Source of the DNA: Actinomycetes bacterium
GTDB taxonomy: Bacteria; Actinomycetota; Acidimicrobiia; Acidimicrobiales; JAMCPL01
Assembly: GCA_021841005.1 (NCBI GenBank)
Contig: JAKBVZ010000036.1
Span: 1 to 64,000 of the forward strand
DNA: 64,000 nucleotides
Direction of reading: 5' to 3'
The translations under genes and the position numbers were made by a program. The notes under the pieces were generated by a model. That model searched no databases. It was not told where the DNA came from and saw only the letters and a program-made list of their open reading frames with translations. Every line of letters begins with the position of its first letter. Position 1 is the stretch's first letter. Below, piece by piece: positions 39,497 to 48,789 of this stretch.

Positions 39497-42343
39497 ATGA
39501 CCATGCTGTTTGATGGGCTGTCGCACCAATTGCCTGACATCGATCCGGAAGAGACCATGGAGTGGATGGACTCCTTCGACGCTGTCGTCGATACCAAGGG
39601 CCGTGGCCGTGGGCGGTTCCTTCTTATGAAAATGCTCGAACGTGCCAGGACAAAGCAAGTGGATTTCCCCGCCACTATATCCACCCCCTACGTCAATACC
39701 ATAGCGAAAGATCAGGAGCCATGGTTTCCTGGAGACGAACAAATGGAGAGACGGATAAGGGCTTATATACGCTGGAATGCCGCCGTCATGGTCATAAGGG
39801 CGAATACACGCAATCCCGGCATCGGCGGGCATCTATCCACTTACGCAAGTTCCGCAACACTGTATGAAGTAGGTTTCAACTATTTCTTCAGGGGAAAGTC
39901 GGATGGCGGGTTCGGAGACCAGGTCTTTTTCCAAGGGCACGCATCACCAGGGATATACGCTAGGGCGTTTGTAGAAGGCCGGCTGAGCGAAGAGCAGATG
40001 GACAGCTTCAGGACAGAGGTAGACAACGGAGGGCTACCAAGCTACCCTCATCCTCGCCTCGCTCCGGACTTCTGGGAGTTCCCCACAGTTTCGATGGGCC
40101 TAGGGCCGCTGTTCGCCATATACCAGGCACATATAAACCGCTACCTGCAGAGCCGCGAACTCGTCGATACCTCCAATGCCAGGGTATGGGCGTTTGCCGG
40201 TGATGGGGAGATGGACGAGCCTGAAGCAATAGCAGCGCTGGGAGTAGCGGGCCGGGAACACTTGGACAACCTCATCTTCGTGGTCAATTGCAACCTCCAG
40301 CGCCTCGATGGCCCGGTACGGGGAAACGGAAAGATCATCCAGGAACTCGAAGCGACCTTTCGTGGCGCCGGATGGAATGTAATCAAGGTCATCTGGGGTT
40401 CCAAGTGGGACGACCTGCTTGCCAGAGATGTAGACGGCGTCCTGCTCGACAAGATGAACACCACCCCCGATGGTGATTTCCAAAAATACGCCACCGAATC
40501 GGGTGCATACATTCGCGAGCACTTCTTCGGACCGGACCCAAGACTGCGCAAGATGGTGGAACATCTTACCGACGAAGAGCTCCAGAACCTTCCTAGAGGA
40601 GGCCATGACTACCGCAAACTCTATGCCGCCTACAAGCTGGCAACTGAAGAACGGGAGGCGCCTACTGCCATCCTGGCAAAGACGATCAAGGGTTGGATGC
40701 TGGGACCAGAGGTGGAGGCACGCAACGCCACCCATCAGATCAAGAAGATGGGCAGCGCTCAGCTAGTGGCGCTACGAGATCGCCTCAATCTCATAGAGGA
40801 AATACCTGACAGCGCCTTGGATGGCGATATCCCCCCTTACTACCGACCGGAAAAAGGCTCTACCGCTTACGACTATATCATGGCTAGACGTAAGCTGACG
40901 GCAGGCCCGGTGCCTCAACGAGTGGTCAGGAAGCGCACTACCGGTAAACCGGACGCCAAGGTTTTCGATGACCTGCTGGAAGGATCCAACGGGCAAGCCG
41001 TCTCCACCACCATGGTATTCGCTAGGTTGTTACGCAACATGGCCAGGGATGCCGAAATCGGCAAACTGGTGGTACCTATCGTACCTGACGAAGCACGCAC
41101 TTTCGGCCTCGAACCACTTATTTCCGAACACAAGATCTACGCTCCCGAGGGGCAGCTGTACACACCCGTCGACGCAGGTCTGCTGCTGACCTACGCAGAG
41201 GCAAAAAACGGCCAGATACTCGAAGAGGGCATAACCGAAGCGGGAGCCATGGCTGCTTTTGGTAGCCTAGCGACCGCCTATGCCACCTGGGGTCGGCCCA
41301 TGATACCTATACTGCTCTTTTACTCGATGTTTGGTTTCCAGCGCGCAGGAGATATCACGTGGCTGCTCGGCGATATCCGGGCAAGGGGGATACTCGCTGG
41401 CTGCACAGCAGGACGTACCACACTTGAAGGCGAGGGACTCCAGCATGACGATGGGCATTCCCCCCTGCTGGCATCGGTAAATCCCGCCTGCCGCATATAT
41501 GACCCTGCTTTCTCGTACGAGATAGCGGCAATCATGCAATATGCAGTGAAAGAGATCCTCGACCCCGACAGTGAGGATGCCTTTTTCTATCTCACCTTAT
41601 ACAACGAGAATTATCCCATGCAGGCACTACCGCCTGGGATTGACAGGGATCGCATCCTGGAAGGCACGGTCAAGGGTATGTACCTCTATGCAGAACGCCC
41701 AGACGGCGTTAGCCGTGCTACGGACAGGAAAGACAGCCAGGACAGCAGGGACAGCAGGGACAGCAGGGACAGCAGGGACAGCGCAACCAGTGGCAACGGC
41801 CCAGCCGGCAAGGTGCCCTCATCGCACGAATCAAACGGACTTTCCGCAACGTTGCTTTTCTCAGGTCCGCTCTTCGGGGAGGTAATGAAAGCCCGAGAAT
41901 TGCTCGCTTCGGACTGGGGGATAGGTGCCGACGTATACTCTGCAACCTCGTACACCACATTGCGCCGGGAAGCTCTATCCACGATGCGCCACAACATGCT
42001 GCATCCGACTATTGCTCCCAGGTTGCCATATGTCACCCAGATGCTCTCCGGCGGTACGGGACCGATTGTAGCCGTAAGTGATTACATCCGGTCGGTTCCA
42101 GACCAGATAGCCCGATTCGTTCCTGCCGGACGGATGTTTATGTCACTCGGCACAGACGGGTTCGGCAGATCGGACACGCGTAGTGCACTGAGACGTTTCT
42201 TCGAGACAGATGCGGCACACATAGTCGTTGCCACGCTGTACGCGCTCGCTCTCGCCGGGGAGATAGGACCCGAAACGGTTGCTGCTGCGATAAGGCGATA
42301 CAGTATCGACCCTGAGCTACCCGACCCCTGGGCACTGAAGTAG
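39497..42343 (+). CDS. aceE: Pyruvate dehydrogenase E1 component, homodimeric type
   Basis: [34 protein letters not shown]-like; [29 protein letters not shown]; ends WALK. Confidence 0.94.
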   Translation: [948 protein letters not shown]

Positions 42344-42441
42344 GCCTGGAACACAAGTGGGGCGGTCGCGATTTATATTACCTCCTATCGCGTCGTAATG
42401 GGTGGCTGAAGTAAATCTGGAACAGAGGTGGGGCGGTCGCG
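42335..42441. repeat. Paired 36-bp direct repeat, period 71 bp (42335-42370 / 42406-42441; 35-bp spacer)
   Basis: CTGAAGTAGGCCTGGAACACAAGTGGGGCGGTCGCG vs CTGAAGTAAATCTGGAACAGAGGTGGGGCGGTCGCG; 31/36 identical; copy 1 includes the aceE stop. Confidence 0.9.
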
Positions 42442-42746
42442 GTCAACGGCACCCGACCCCCATTTCCACCCAGCTCACTCCACCGGAAGCAGCCTACATA
42501 TTATCGGACTGCGATGCTAATGCTCTGGTGGTTTCTCGGGAACTAATCACTGTGGCCACCGATGCTTTGGATATCCTGAAGCATGAAGACGCTGCACTCC
42601 CTGCCAGGATACTCAAGCTGTCCACCGGTACCGGGGTTTCCGGTGGATACCCATGTCACACGTCTTGCGATCCCTGCCAGGATACTCAAGCTATCCACCG
42701 GTACCGGTTCGCATGCCAGCTGGTTATCAATACACACTACATGTAG
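42402..42746 (+). pseudogene. Remnant of an AMP-binding acyl-CoA synthetase
   Basis: RHPTPISTQLTPPEAAYILSDCDANALVVSRELITVATDAL resembles the N-terminal part of acyl-CoA ligases; the rest is missing. Confidence 0.45.
42598..42707. repeat. Paired 37-bp direct repeat, period 73 bp (42598-42634 / 42671-42707; 36-bp spacer)
   Basis: TCCCTGCCAGGATACTCAAGCT[G/A]TCCACCGGTACCGG; 36/37 identical. Confidence 0.95.
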
Positions 42747-42787
42747 ACAATATCGCCACTATTAGTATTTTTTAAGCAAAAAGGTAC

Positions 42788-42793
42788 TATAAT
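42788..42793 (+). promoter_or_regulatory. Candidate -10 box (TATAAT) upstream of the LRV gene
   Basis: Perfect TATAAT preceded by AT-rich AGTATTTTTTAAGCAAAAAGG in an otherwise GC-rich region. Confidence 0.4.
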
Positions 42794-42828
42794 TAGAGGT
42801 AGAGGCGTAGGCAGGAGAAAGCCAGACA

Positions 42829-43908
42829 GTGCCTACCAGGTACTATCTGCAACCATCCACAAGACAGTTGCGTAACCGGAGAGTGAGGATGATAGCTGCA
42901 ACTACCAGCACAGACAGGTCAAACGGATCGGACAGGGCAACGCAGTTGCGTAAAACACACCTGACCGGACCTACCGATGACCCGTTCATCAATGCCGTTA
43001 TACGACGATCCCTAGATCCAGATCCAAAGCTCAGACGACTGGCTGCATCCAGCCGGCATGCCACCCCATTTATACTGGCGTTCCTTGCCCTTGACGACGA
43101 TGGCATTACCCGTATGAAAGTGGCCGGCAACGCTATCACGCCGAGCGTAGTGCTGGAACACCTCTCTCTGGATTCGCTGGACAGCGTGAGGGCCGAAGTG
43201 GCCGGCAACCCAAATGTCACCCCTGCCTTACTGGAAGAGCTTTCTGATGATCAATCATTCCTGGTAAGGGCACGCGTGGCAAGCAACAGGGCTTCAGACG
43301 TGAGCGTGCTTGCCTACCTGGCAGACGATGCCAACTGGAGCGTACGGGAAGCGGTTGCCTCCAACCCCATGACCCTGCAAGAAACACTTGATCAGCTGGC
43401 TACGGACGACTCGTCACATGTGCGCCGCGCAGTAGGAAACAACCCTGCCACATCGCTCAAGTGGCTCATGGCGCTCGCTGACGATCCGGACCGGTCCGTG
43501 CGTACAGCCGTATATGGCAACCCGTCCAGTAACGATCAAGTGAGGAACAAGGTGGAAGGATACCTTTCAGTACGGGTAGGTATCCATCCTGCTGCAAGTC
43601 TGGCAACAGATGCACGTAGGCTCATGAATATGGCAAGCAACCGCAACTGGGTAATCCGCCAGGGCGTCGCCATGAATCCGGTAGCTCCTAGGCACGCGTT
43701 GACACAACTGGCCAAGGACCCCGACTGGAGAGTAAGACGAGGCGTGGCGGCAAACCATGCCACACCCAGAGACACCCTGATCCTGCTTGCAGACGACAAC
43801 CATCCTGAGGTATGCCAGGCGGTAGCCGACAACTCGGCCGTCCCTCCCGCCGCTCTCACGATTGCCTTGGCCAACTTGGCCAAGGTGCACCGGCGTTACG
43901 TTGTATAG
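42829..43908 (+). CDS. Leucine-rich-repeat-variant (LRV)/HEAT-like repeat protein
   Basis: Repeated ~24-aa units such as VRAEVAGNPNVTPALLEELSDDQSFLVRARVASNRA; ATG at 42889 is an alternative start. Confidence 0.75.
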   Translation: MPTRYYLQPSTRQLRNRRVRMIAATTSTDRSNGSDRATQLRKTHLTGPTDDPFINAVIRRSLDPDPKLRRLAASSRHATPFILAFLALDDDGITRMKVAGNAITPSVVLEHLSLDSLDSVRAEVAGNPNVTPALLEELSDDQSFLVRARVASNRASDVSVLAYLADDANWSVREAVASNPMTLQETLDQLATDDSSHVRRAVGNNPATSLKWLMALADDPDRSVRTAVYGNPSSNDQVRNKVEGYLSVRVGIHPAASLATDARRLMNMASNRNWVIRQGVAMNPVAPRHALTQLAKDPDWRVRRGVAANHATPRDTLILLADDNHPEVCQAVADNSAVPPAALTIALANLAKVHRRYVV

Positions 43909-44015
43909 AGCGCCATCTAGCGGGTCCGCTGATGCCAGAACCTACAGCACCGAAGGCATGACGGCGTTTACGCTGTGGGTTGCCGCGCTGCCGACTGCTG
44001 TGCTACCACACGATG

Positions 44016-44117
44016 CACACCTGCACACCTGCACACCTGCACACCTGCACACCTGCACACCTGCACACCTGCACACCTGCACACCTGCACACCTGCACAC
44101 CTGCACACCTGCACACC
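44016..44117. repeat. 8-bp tandem array (CACACCTG), ~12-13 copies
   Basis: Read directly; lies between the two LRV paralogs. ORFs predicted across it are repeat artefacts. Confidence 0.97.
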
Positions 44118-44215
44118 GCACCAGGTACCCGGGCCCAGACACGGGCTACACAGACTATATTGCCTCCATGCCCAGGCACTGGTATGCACCTGTGTGGCAG
44201 AACATCATGCTATGA

Positions 44216-45325
44216 TTGAGTGTAGAGGATACGGAGGAGACCATAGAGTTGGCCATCGGTAAATGGGTACAGGCAGGCAGGAACCATGGTTCTGGAAAGA
44301 ACATACAGCAACAAGGTAGGGGATCGGATAGCACGGGTACCGGCCCGGGTACTGGTGAAGGCGACCACTCCGAGAAGGTCGGCAGTCCAAGCAATATACC
44401 GACGCTTAACAGCCTGATCAGGCGGGCCCTCGACCCTGACTATAAGAAAAGGAAACTTGCAGCGGCGGATCGTAACGCCCACCCATTCATACTGGCATGC
44501 CTGGCCATGGACGAGGAAGAAAAGGTGCGCGCAGAGGTTGCCGCGAACCCGTCCGCCACGCTTGAAATACTTACCCACCTGCTCCATGACCCCGATGAAA
44601 ACGTCAGGGTGAAGGTGGCGACAAGCCGGACCGTCACCGCCCAGATGCTCGACGCGCTGGCAGGTGACAGCGCTTTTGCCGTCCGCGTCGAAGTGGCCAA
44701 GAGCAGAACCGCCGAGCCTGCAGTGCTCACTTACCTGGTCAACGATCCGAGCCATGATGTCAGGAGCGCAGTTGCCTCGAATGCCGGCGCCACCCCTGAT
44801 ATCCTTGCTATTCTATCGGAAGACGATTCACCAGCGGTACGTATGGCAGCAGCCAGGAACGCACGCACTCCCGAACACGCCCTCGAGACTCTGGCAAGAG
44901 ATGAAGACAGGTCAGTGAGAATGGCTGCATACGGCAACCCCTCCGCCACAGAAGAGGTTCGCAAGCTGGCCGAGGAAATTTCGATCACCACCACCAAAGT
45001 ACATCCGGCCCTAGACGCTGGCAGTGACCCGGATTCACTTGGCGCGATGGCGGTCAGCGACAATTGGGTCATACGTCAAGGCGTTGCAATGAACAAGGCA
45101 ACACCGAAAGACCTGCTGGCAAGCCTGGCGATGGATCGTAACTGGCAGGTGCGCAGGGGAGTGGCACTGAATACGGCCACACCCGAAAAGATCCTCCATG
45201 ATCTTGCCTCTGATCCCGAAAGAGATGTCCGTCAAGCAGTGGCTGACAACCCGAGTGCCACTAAAGACGTCATAGATATAGCCCTGCGCAGTCTGGAAGT
45301 CCACAAGCATCGCCAGCCGATATGA
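44216..45325 (+). CDS. LRV/HEAT-like repeat protein, paralog of the upstream gene
   Basis: LNSLIRRALDPDYKKRKLAAADRNAHPFILACLAMDEEEKVRAEVAANPSATLEIL parallels the 42829 gene; TTG start likely. Confidence 0.75.
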   Translation: MSVEDTEETIELAIGKWVQAGRNHGSGKNIQQQGRGSDSTGTGPGTGEGDHSEKVGSPSNIPTLNSLIRRALDPDYKKRKLAAADRNAHPFILACLAMDEEEKVRAEVAANPSATLEILTHLLHDPDENVRVKVATSRTVTAQMLDALAGDSAFAVRVEVAKSRTAEPAVLTYLVNDPSHDVRSAVASNAGATPDILAILSEDDSPAVRMAAARNARTPEHALETLARDEDRSVRMAAYGNPSATEEVRKLAEEISITTTKVHPALDAGSDPDSLGAMAVSDNWVIRQGVAMNKATPKDLLASLAMDRNWQVRRGVALNTATPEKILHDLASDPERDVRQAVADNPSATKDVIDIALRSLEVHKHRQPI

Positions 45326-46008
45326 GTGAGCAATCACCTTCCCTCGATCAAGCCAGGATTTACCTGTGCGTACCGGCAATGCCTGACATAGAGCACTTCT
45401 TGGAAAGCGCCATCAGGGGAGGCGTGGATGCCGTCCAACTTCGCGAGAAACACCTTGAAGCCCTGGGAATACTCGGGTATGCCAGGAAAGCTTTACGTGT
45501 CTGTCGCGCCATGGGGATACCCTTCATTGTAAACGATAGGCCTGACCTGGCCTTGGAGGTAGAAGCTGACGGAGTCCATGTAGGTCAAGATGATGCTCCC
45601 CCATCGCTTGCCCGCAAGATACTCGGTTCCCTGGCAGTAGTAGGCCGTTCCACCCACGCTAAGGCGGAACTGGATTCAAGTATCACCGAACCGGTGGATT
45701 ATGTCTCTGCGGGGCCTGTCGTTTCCACTCCCACCAAGCCGGGCCGTGAGGGCACCGGCATGGAATACGTGAAGTACGCTGTGACCAATTCGCCCAAACC
45801 AGTCTTCGTCACAGGAGGTGTCACCCCAGAGACTGTTCCCCAGCTCGCCGCCGTAGGTGTGACGCATTACGTAGTGGTCAGGTATCTAACCGAGTCCAAT
45901 GATCCATACCGCGCAGCTCGGGCGCTAAAAGAAGCTGCAGCTAGAGCATTTGACCGCTGCAAGGTTTCCGGCACGGCTAACGCTTTGCGCGGGCGGCATT
46001 GCCAATGA
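45322..46008 (+). CDS. thiE: Thiamine-phosphate synthase
   Basis: GVDAVQLREKHLE, FIVNDRPDLALEVEADGVHVGQDD, DYVSAGPVVSTPTKPGR. Confidence 0.9.
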   Translation: MSEQSPSLDQARIYLCVPAMPDIEHFLESAIRGGVDAVQLREKHLEALGILGYARKALRVCRAMGIPFIVNDRPDLALEVEADGVHVGQDDAPPSLARKILGSLAVVGRSTHAKAELDSSITEPVDYVSAGPVVSTPTKPGREGTGMEYVKYAVTNSPKPVFVTGGVTPETVPQLAAVGVTHYVVVRYLTESNDPYRAARALKEAAARAFDRCKVSGTANALRGRHCQ

Positions 46009-46011
46009 CAG

Positions 46012-46794
46012 ATGCACGGCCAAGAAGGTACCTCTCACCGTACCTCATCCTCACCTCGGGCGCGGTATGGTGGAACGGCCGTGCCTGAACGGTCGCGAAG
46101 GAACCTCCTGAGGGACGATGTGTACAGGAGACCGCTCGAAACCGCACTCGACAGGCTGGGCGTGTCAGACGGCTGGAAGTGCGTGGATGCCGGCGCCGGC
46201 GGTGGCGATGTTTCAGTTGCACTGGCGGAAATTGTCGGAGCCACAGGACGTATATACTCTGTCGACATTGATCCCGTAGCAAGGGACGAGGTGGCCTCGA
46301 GAGCAGCCGCATACAGCCAGGTAATTGCAATCACCCAGGCAGCAGAAGACCTATTGCTACCGGAACCAGTGGACCTGGCATTCTGCCGCTTTCTCCTAAT
46401 GCATGTCCATGACCCTCTGGTGGTCGTGTGCAGGATGGCGACTGCCGTCAGGCCAGGAGGGTTTGTAGTCGCCCAGGAGCCGGTGACATCGGCCGGCAGG
46501 ATAGGTGGACTGCCCTTCTCCATGGAAGGAGCGTTGCATCCCGACGCCGGTGATGTCCTGCCTTCCCTAATACGCCAAGCAGGTCTTGAACTGGTCGACT
46601 GCTGGGCGGAATCTCCCGCATGGGCCGGTGAGGGACCAGTTGCCCGCTATCTCGAGCGCTTGACTGGGGTAGATCCCTGCGACAATCCAGTCATACTCCC
46701 CCCCCTAGTGACGGCGGTAGGCCGTGTACCGGAGAATCGTCCGGTAGACAGCCAGAACAGGATACCGGTAGCTGACCGTCCGACCGATTGGTGA
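46012..46794 (+). CDS. SAM-dependent methyltransferase
   Basis: KCVDAGAGGGDVSVALAEIVGATGRIYSVDIDP. Confidence 0.82.
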   Translation: MHGQEGTSHRTSSSPRARYGGTAVPERSRRNLLRDDVYRRPLETALDRLGVSDGWKCVDAGAGGGDVSVALAEIVGATGRIYSVDIDPVARDEVASRAAAYSQVIAITQAAEDLLLPEPVDLAFCRFLLMHVHDPLVVVCRMATAVRPGGFVVAQEPVTSAGRIGGLPFSMEGALHPDAGDVLPSLIRQAGLELVDCWAESPAWAGEGPVARYLERLTGVDPCDNPVILPPLVTAVGRVPENRPVDSQNRIPVADRPTDW

Positions 46795-46867
46795 GCAACC
46801 TCTTTGCTAGAACCCTGACTCCGGTGAACCTGGATACCGGTAGCTGACCGTCCGACCGATTGGCGAG
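46760..46867. repeat. Paired 36-bp direct repeat, period 72 bp (46760-46795 / 46832-46867; 36-bp spacer)
   Basis: GGATACCGGTAGCTGACCGTCCGACCGATTGG[T/C]GAG; 35/36 identical; copy 1 contains the methyltransferase stop. Confidence 0.96.
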
Positions 46868-46975
46868 AGTGCCTCAACTACGAGAGCAAGTACGAGATGG
46901 AGGAGAGAACAGCAGGATTGATAGAATGACTCGAACGCAAGTCACAAGTCACAAGTCACAAAAGGAGGATATGCT

Positions 46976-48661
46976 TTGAGCACGGACGAGCCTACGGAGG
47001 ACCTGATGGACCACCCTGCAGACATACTGGACACATTCCGACCGGAAGAGGATCTTGACAGGGCCGGCGGGGTACTGGATACGGCTGAAAAGGTAATCGA
47101 ATCAGCAATCGCACGCATCGCGTCCAGGGGAGGCATAGATGCGAACCAGGCGGTTGCCTACGACCTCGCCCACATGGCCTCAGCCATAAAAATAGCTGAA
47201 AGTGCAGTATCATATGGACACCTTGGCAGGGAGGAGGCGGGGATTGCCTGCGCATTCGCTGCTGACACTCTTGGAGACCTGCTCTCACGGGTGGTTGGGA
47301 GGGAGGAGGAATGGGGCATCTCCACCAGCTTCCTCTTCGATGCCCACCCATTCACCACCAAATATCGTAATCCATCCTACCTGGCGGGCATCGCGGGAAT
47401 TACGGGCGAATACCATCTGGACCAGGAGTTCGACCTTGTGCGAGAGACCTTTCACAGATTTGCGGAAGATCGTATCAGGCCCCATGCCGAACACGTCCAC
47501 CGGCACAACGATGACATTCCCGAGGACATCATCAATGGGCTTGCAGAACTGGGTGGGTTTGGCCTGTCCATACCGGAGGAATACGGTGGTTACGCCACCA
47601 GCGGGAACAGTGATTACAAGGGAATGGTGATAGCAACGGAAGAGCTTTCATGGGGCGCTCTGGCCATAGGCGGATCACTCATCACCAGGCCCGAAATACT
47701 GGCCAGAGCATTGATGGCGGGAGGCACCGAAGAGCAAAAGCAACGCTGGCTACCGAGGATGGCCACAGGTGCCCTCATGACTGCAGTGGCAGTCACTGAG
47801 CCTGACTATGGATCGGACGTTGCCGGCATCACCACCACCGCCCAGCCGCTGTCTGGCGGATGGCTGGTGTCGGGCGTAAAGACCTGGTGTACCTTCGCCG
47901 CCAGGGCAGACCTACTGATGCTGCTCGCCCGCACCGACCCGGACAAGTCGAAAGGACACAAAGGGTTATCCCTATTCGTGATCGAAAAAGAAAGGGCAGA
48001 TGGAAAAGGCTTCGTGCTCACGCAGGATGCACATTCACGCTCCACCAAAGATGCTACATTGCCAGAGGGCCATCAGGGAAGGTTGGAAGGCCGCCCGATA
48101 GACACGATCGGATATAGAGGTTTGCACTCTTACGAGCTTTCTTTCGACAAGTGGTTCGTACCTGACGTTTGCCTGGTTGGCGGAGAACAAGGGCTGGGTA
48201 AAGGCTTCTACCTGCAGATGCAGGGCTTCGAAAATGGTAGGCTCCAGACAGCGGCCCGGGCCGTAGGTGTCATGCAGGCCGCGTACGAGGCGGCCTGTTC
48301 TTACGCCAGTAGCCGGGTGGTGTTTGGCACTCCGATAGATCAGTACCAGCTCACCCGCGTAAAGCTTGCCCGTATGGCTGTACTGATCCAGTCGATCCGG
48401 CAATTCACTTACAAAGTTGCCGACCTGATGGCACGAGGACAGGGGTCGCTCGAAGCATCGATGGTAAAGGCGTACGCCTGCAAGGCGGCCGAATGGGTTG
48501 CACGTGAGGCCATGCAGATTCACGGGGGCATGGGGTATGCCGAAGAGTTCCCTGCCAGTAGATACTTCGTGGATTCAAGAGTATTATCGATATTCGAGGG
48601 AGCAGACGAAACGCTTTCACTGAAGGTGATCGCCCGGAGGCTGCTCAACCAGGTCGGCTGA
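46976..48661 (+). CDS. Acyl-CoA dehydrogenase
   Basis: MTAVAVTEPDYGSDVAGITTTA; QIHGGMGYAEEFPASRYFVDSRVLSIFEGADE; AAGGAGG 8 nt before TTG start. Confidence 0.92.
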   Translation: MSTDEPTEDLMDHPADILDTFRPEEDLDRAGGVLDTAEKVIESAIARIASRGGIDANQAVAYDLAHMASAIKIAESAVSYGHLGREEAGIACAFAADTLGDLLSRVVGREEEWGISTSFLFDAHPFTTKYRNPSYLAGIAGITGEYHLDQEFDLVRETFHRFAEDRIRPHAEHVHRHNDDIPEDIINGLAELGGFGLSIPEEYGGYATSGNSDYKGMVIATEELSWGALAIGGSLITRPEILARALMAGGTEEQKQRWLPRMATGALMTAVAVTEPDYGSDVAGITTTAQPLSGGWLVSGVKTWCTFAARADLLMLLARTDPDKSKGHKGLSLFVIEKERADGKGFVLTQDAHSRSTKDATLPEGHQGRLEGRPIDTIGYRGLHSYELSFDKWFVPDVCLVGGEQGLGKGFYLQMQGFENGRLQTAARAVGVMQAAYEAACSYASSRVVFGTPIDQYQLTRVKLARMAVLIQSIRQFTYKVADLMARGQGSLEASMVKAYACKAAEWVAREAMQIHGGMGYAEEFPASRYFVDSRVLSIFEGADETLSLKVIARRLLNQVG

Positions 48662-48680
48662 AACGGCCTGCAAATTGGCA

Positions 48681-48789
48681 CGACATCTCAATCCTCAGCT
48701 AGATCCTCGGTAGTAACCTGATGCCCCGTCAAAGTATGGCGTCGATAGATATCGACATCTCAACCCTCAGCTGGATCCTCGGTAGTAAC
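48681..48789. repeat. Paired 37-bp direct repeat, period 72 bp (48681-48717 / 48753-48789; 35-bp spacer)
   Basis: CGACATCTCAA[T/C]CCTCAGCT[A/G]GATCCTCGGTAGTAAC; 35/37 identical; copy 2 contains the lgt stop. Confidence 0.95.

Noticed and set aside
43942-44262. Four overlapping ORFs reading CTPAHLHT/GVQVCRCA repeats
   Set aside because: Artefacts of the 8-bp CACACCTG array, which has no stops in several frames.
42829-45325. LRV proteins as a toxin or defence system
   Set aside because: No effector, nuclease or protease domain visible; repeat scaffold only.
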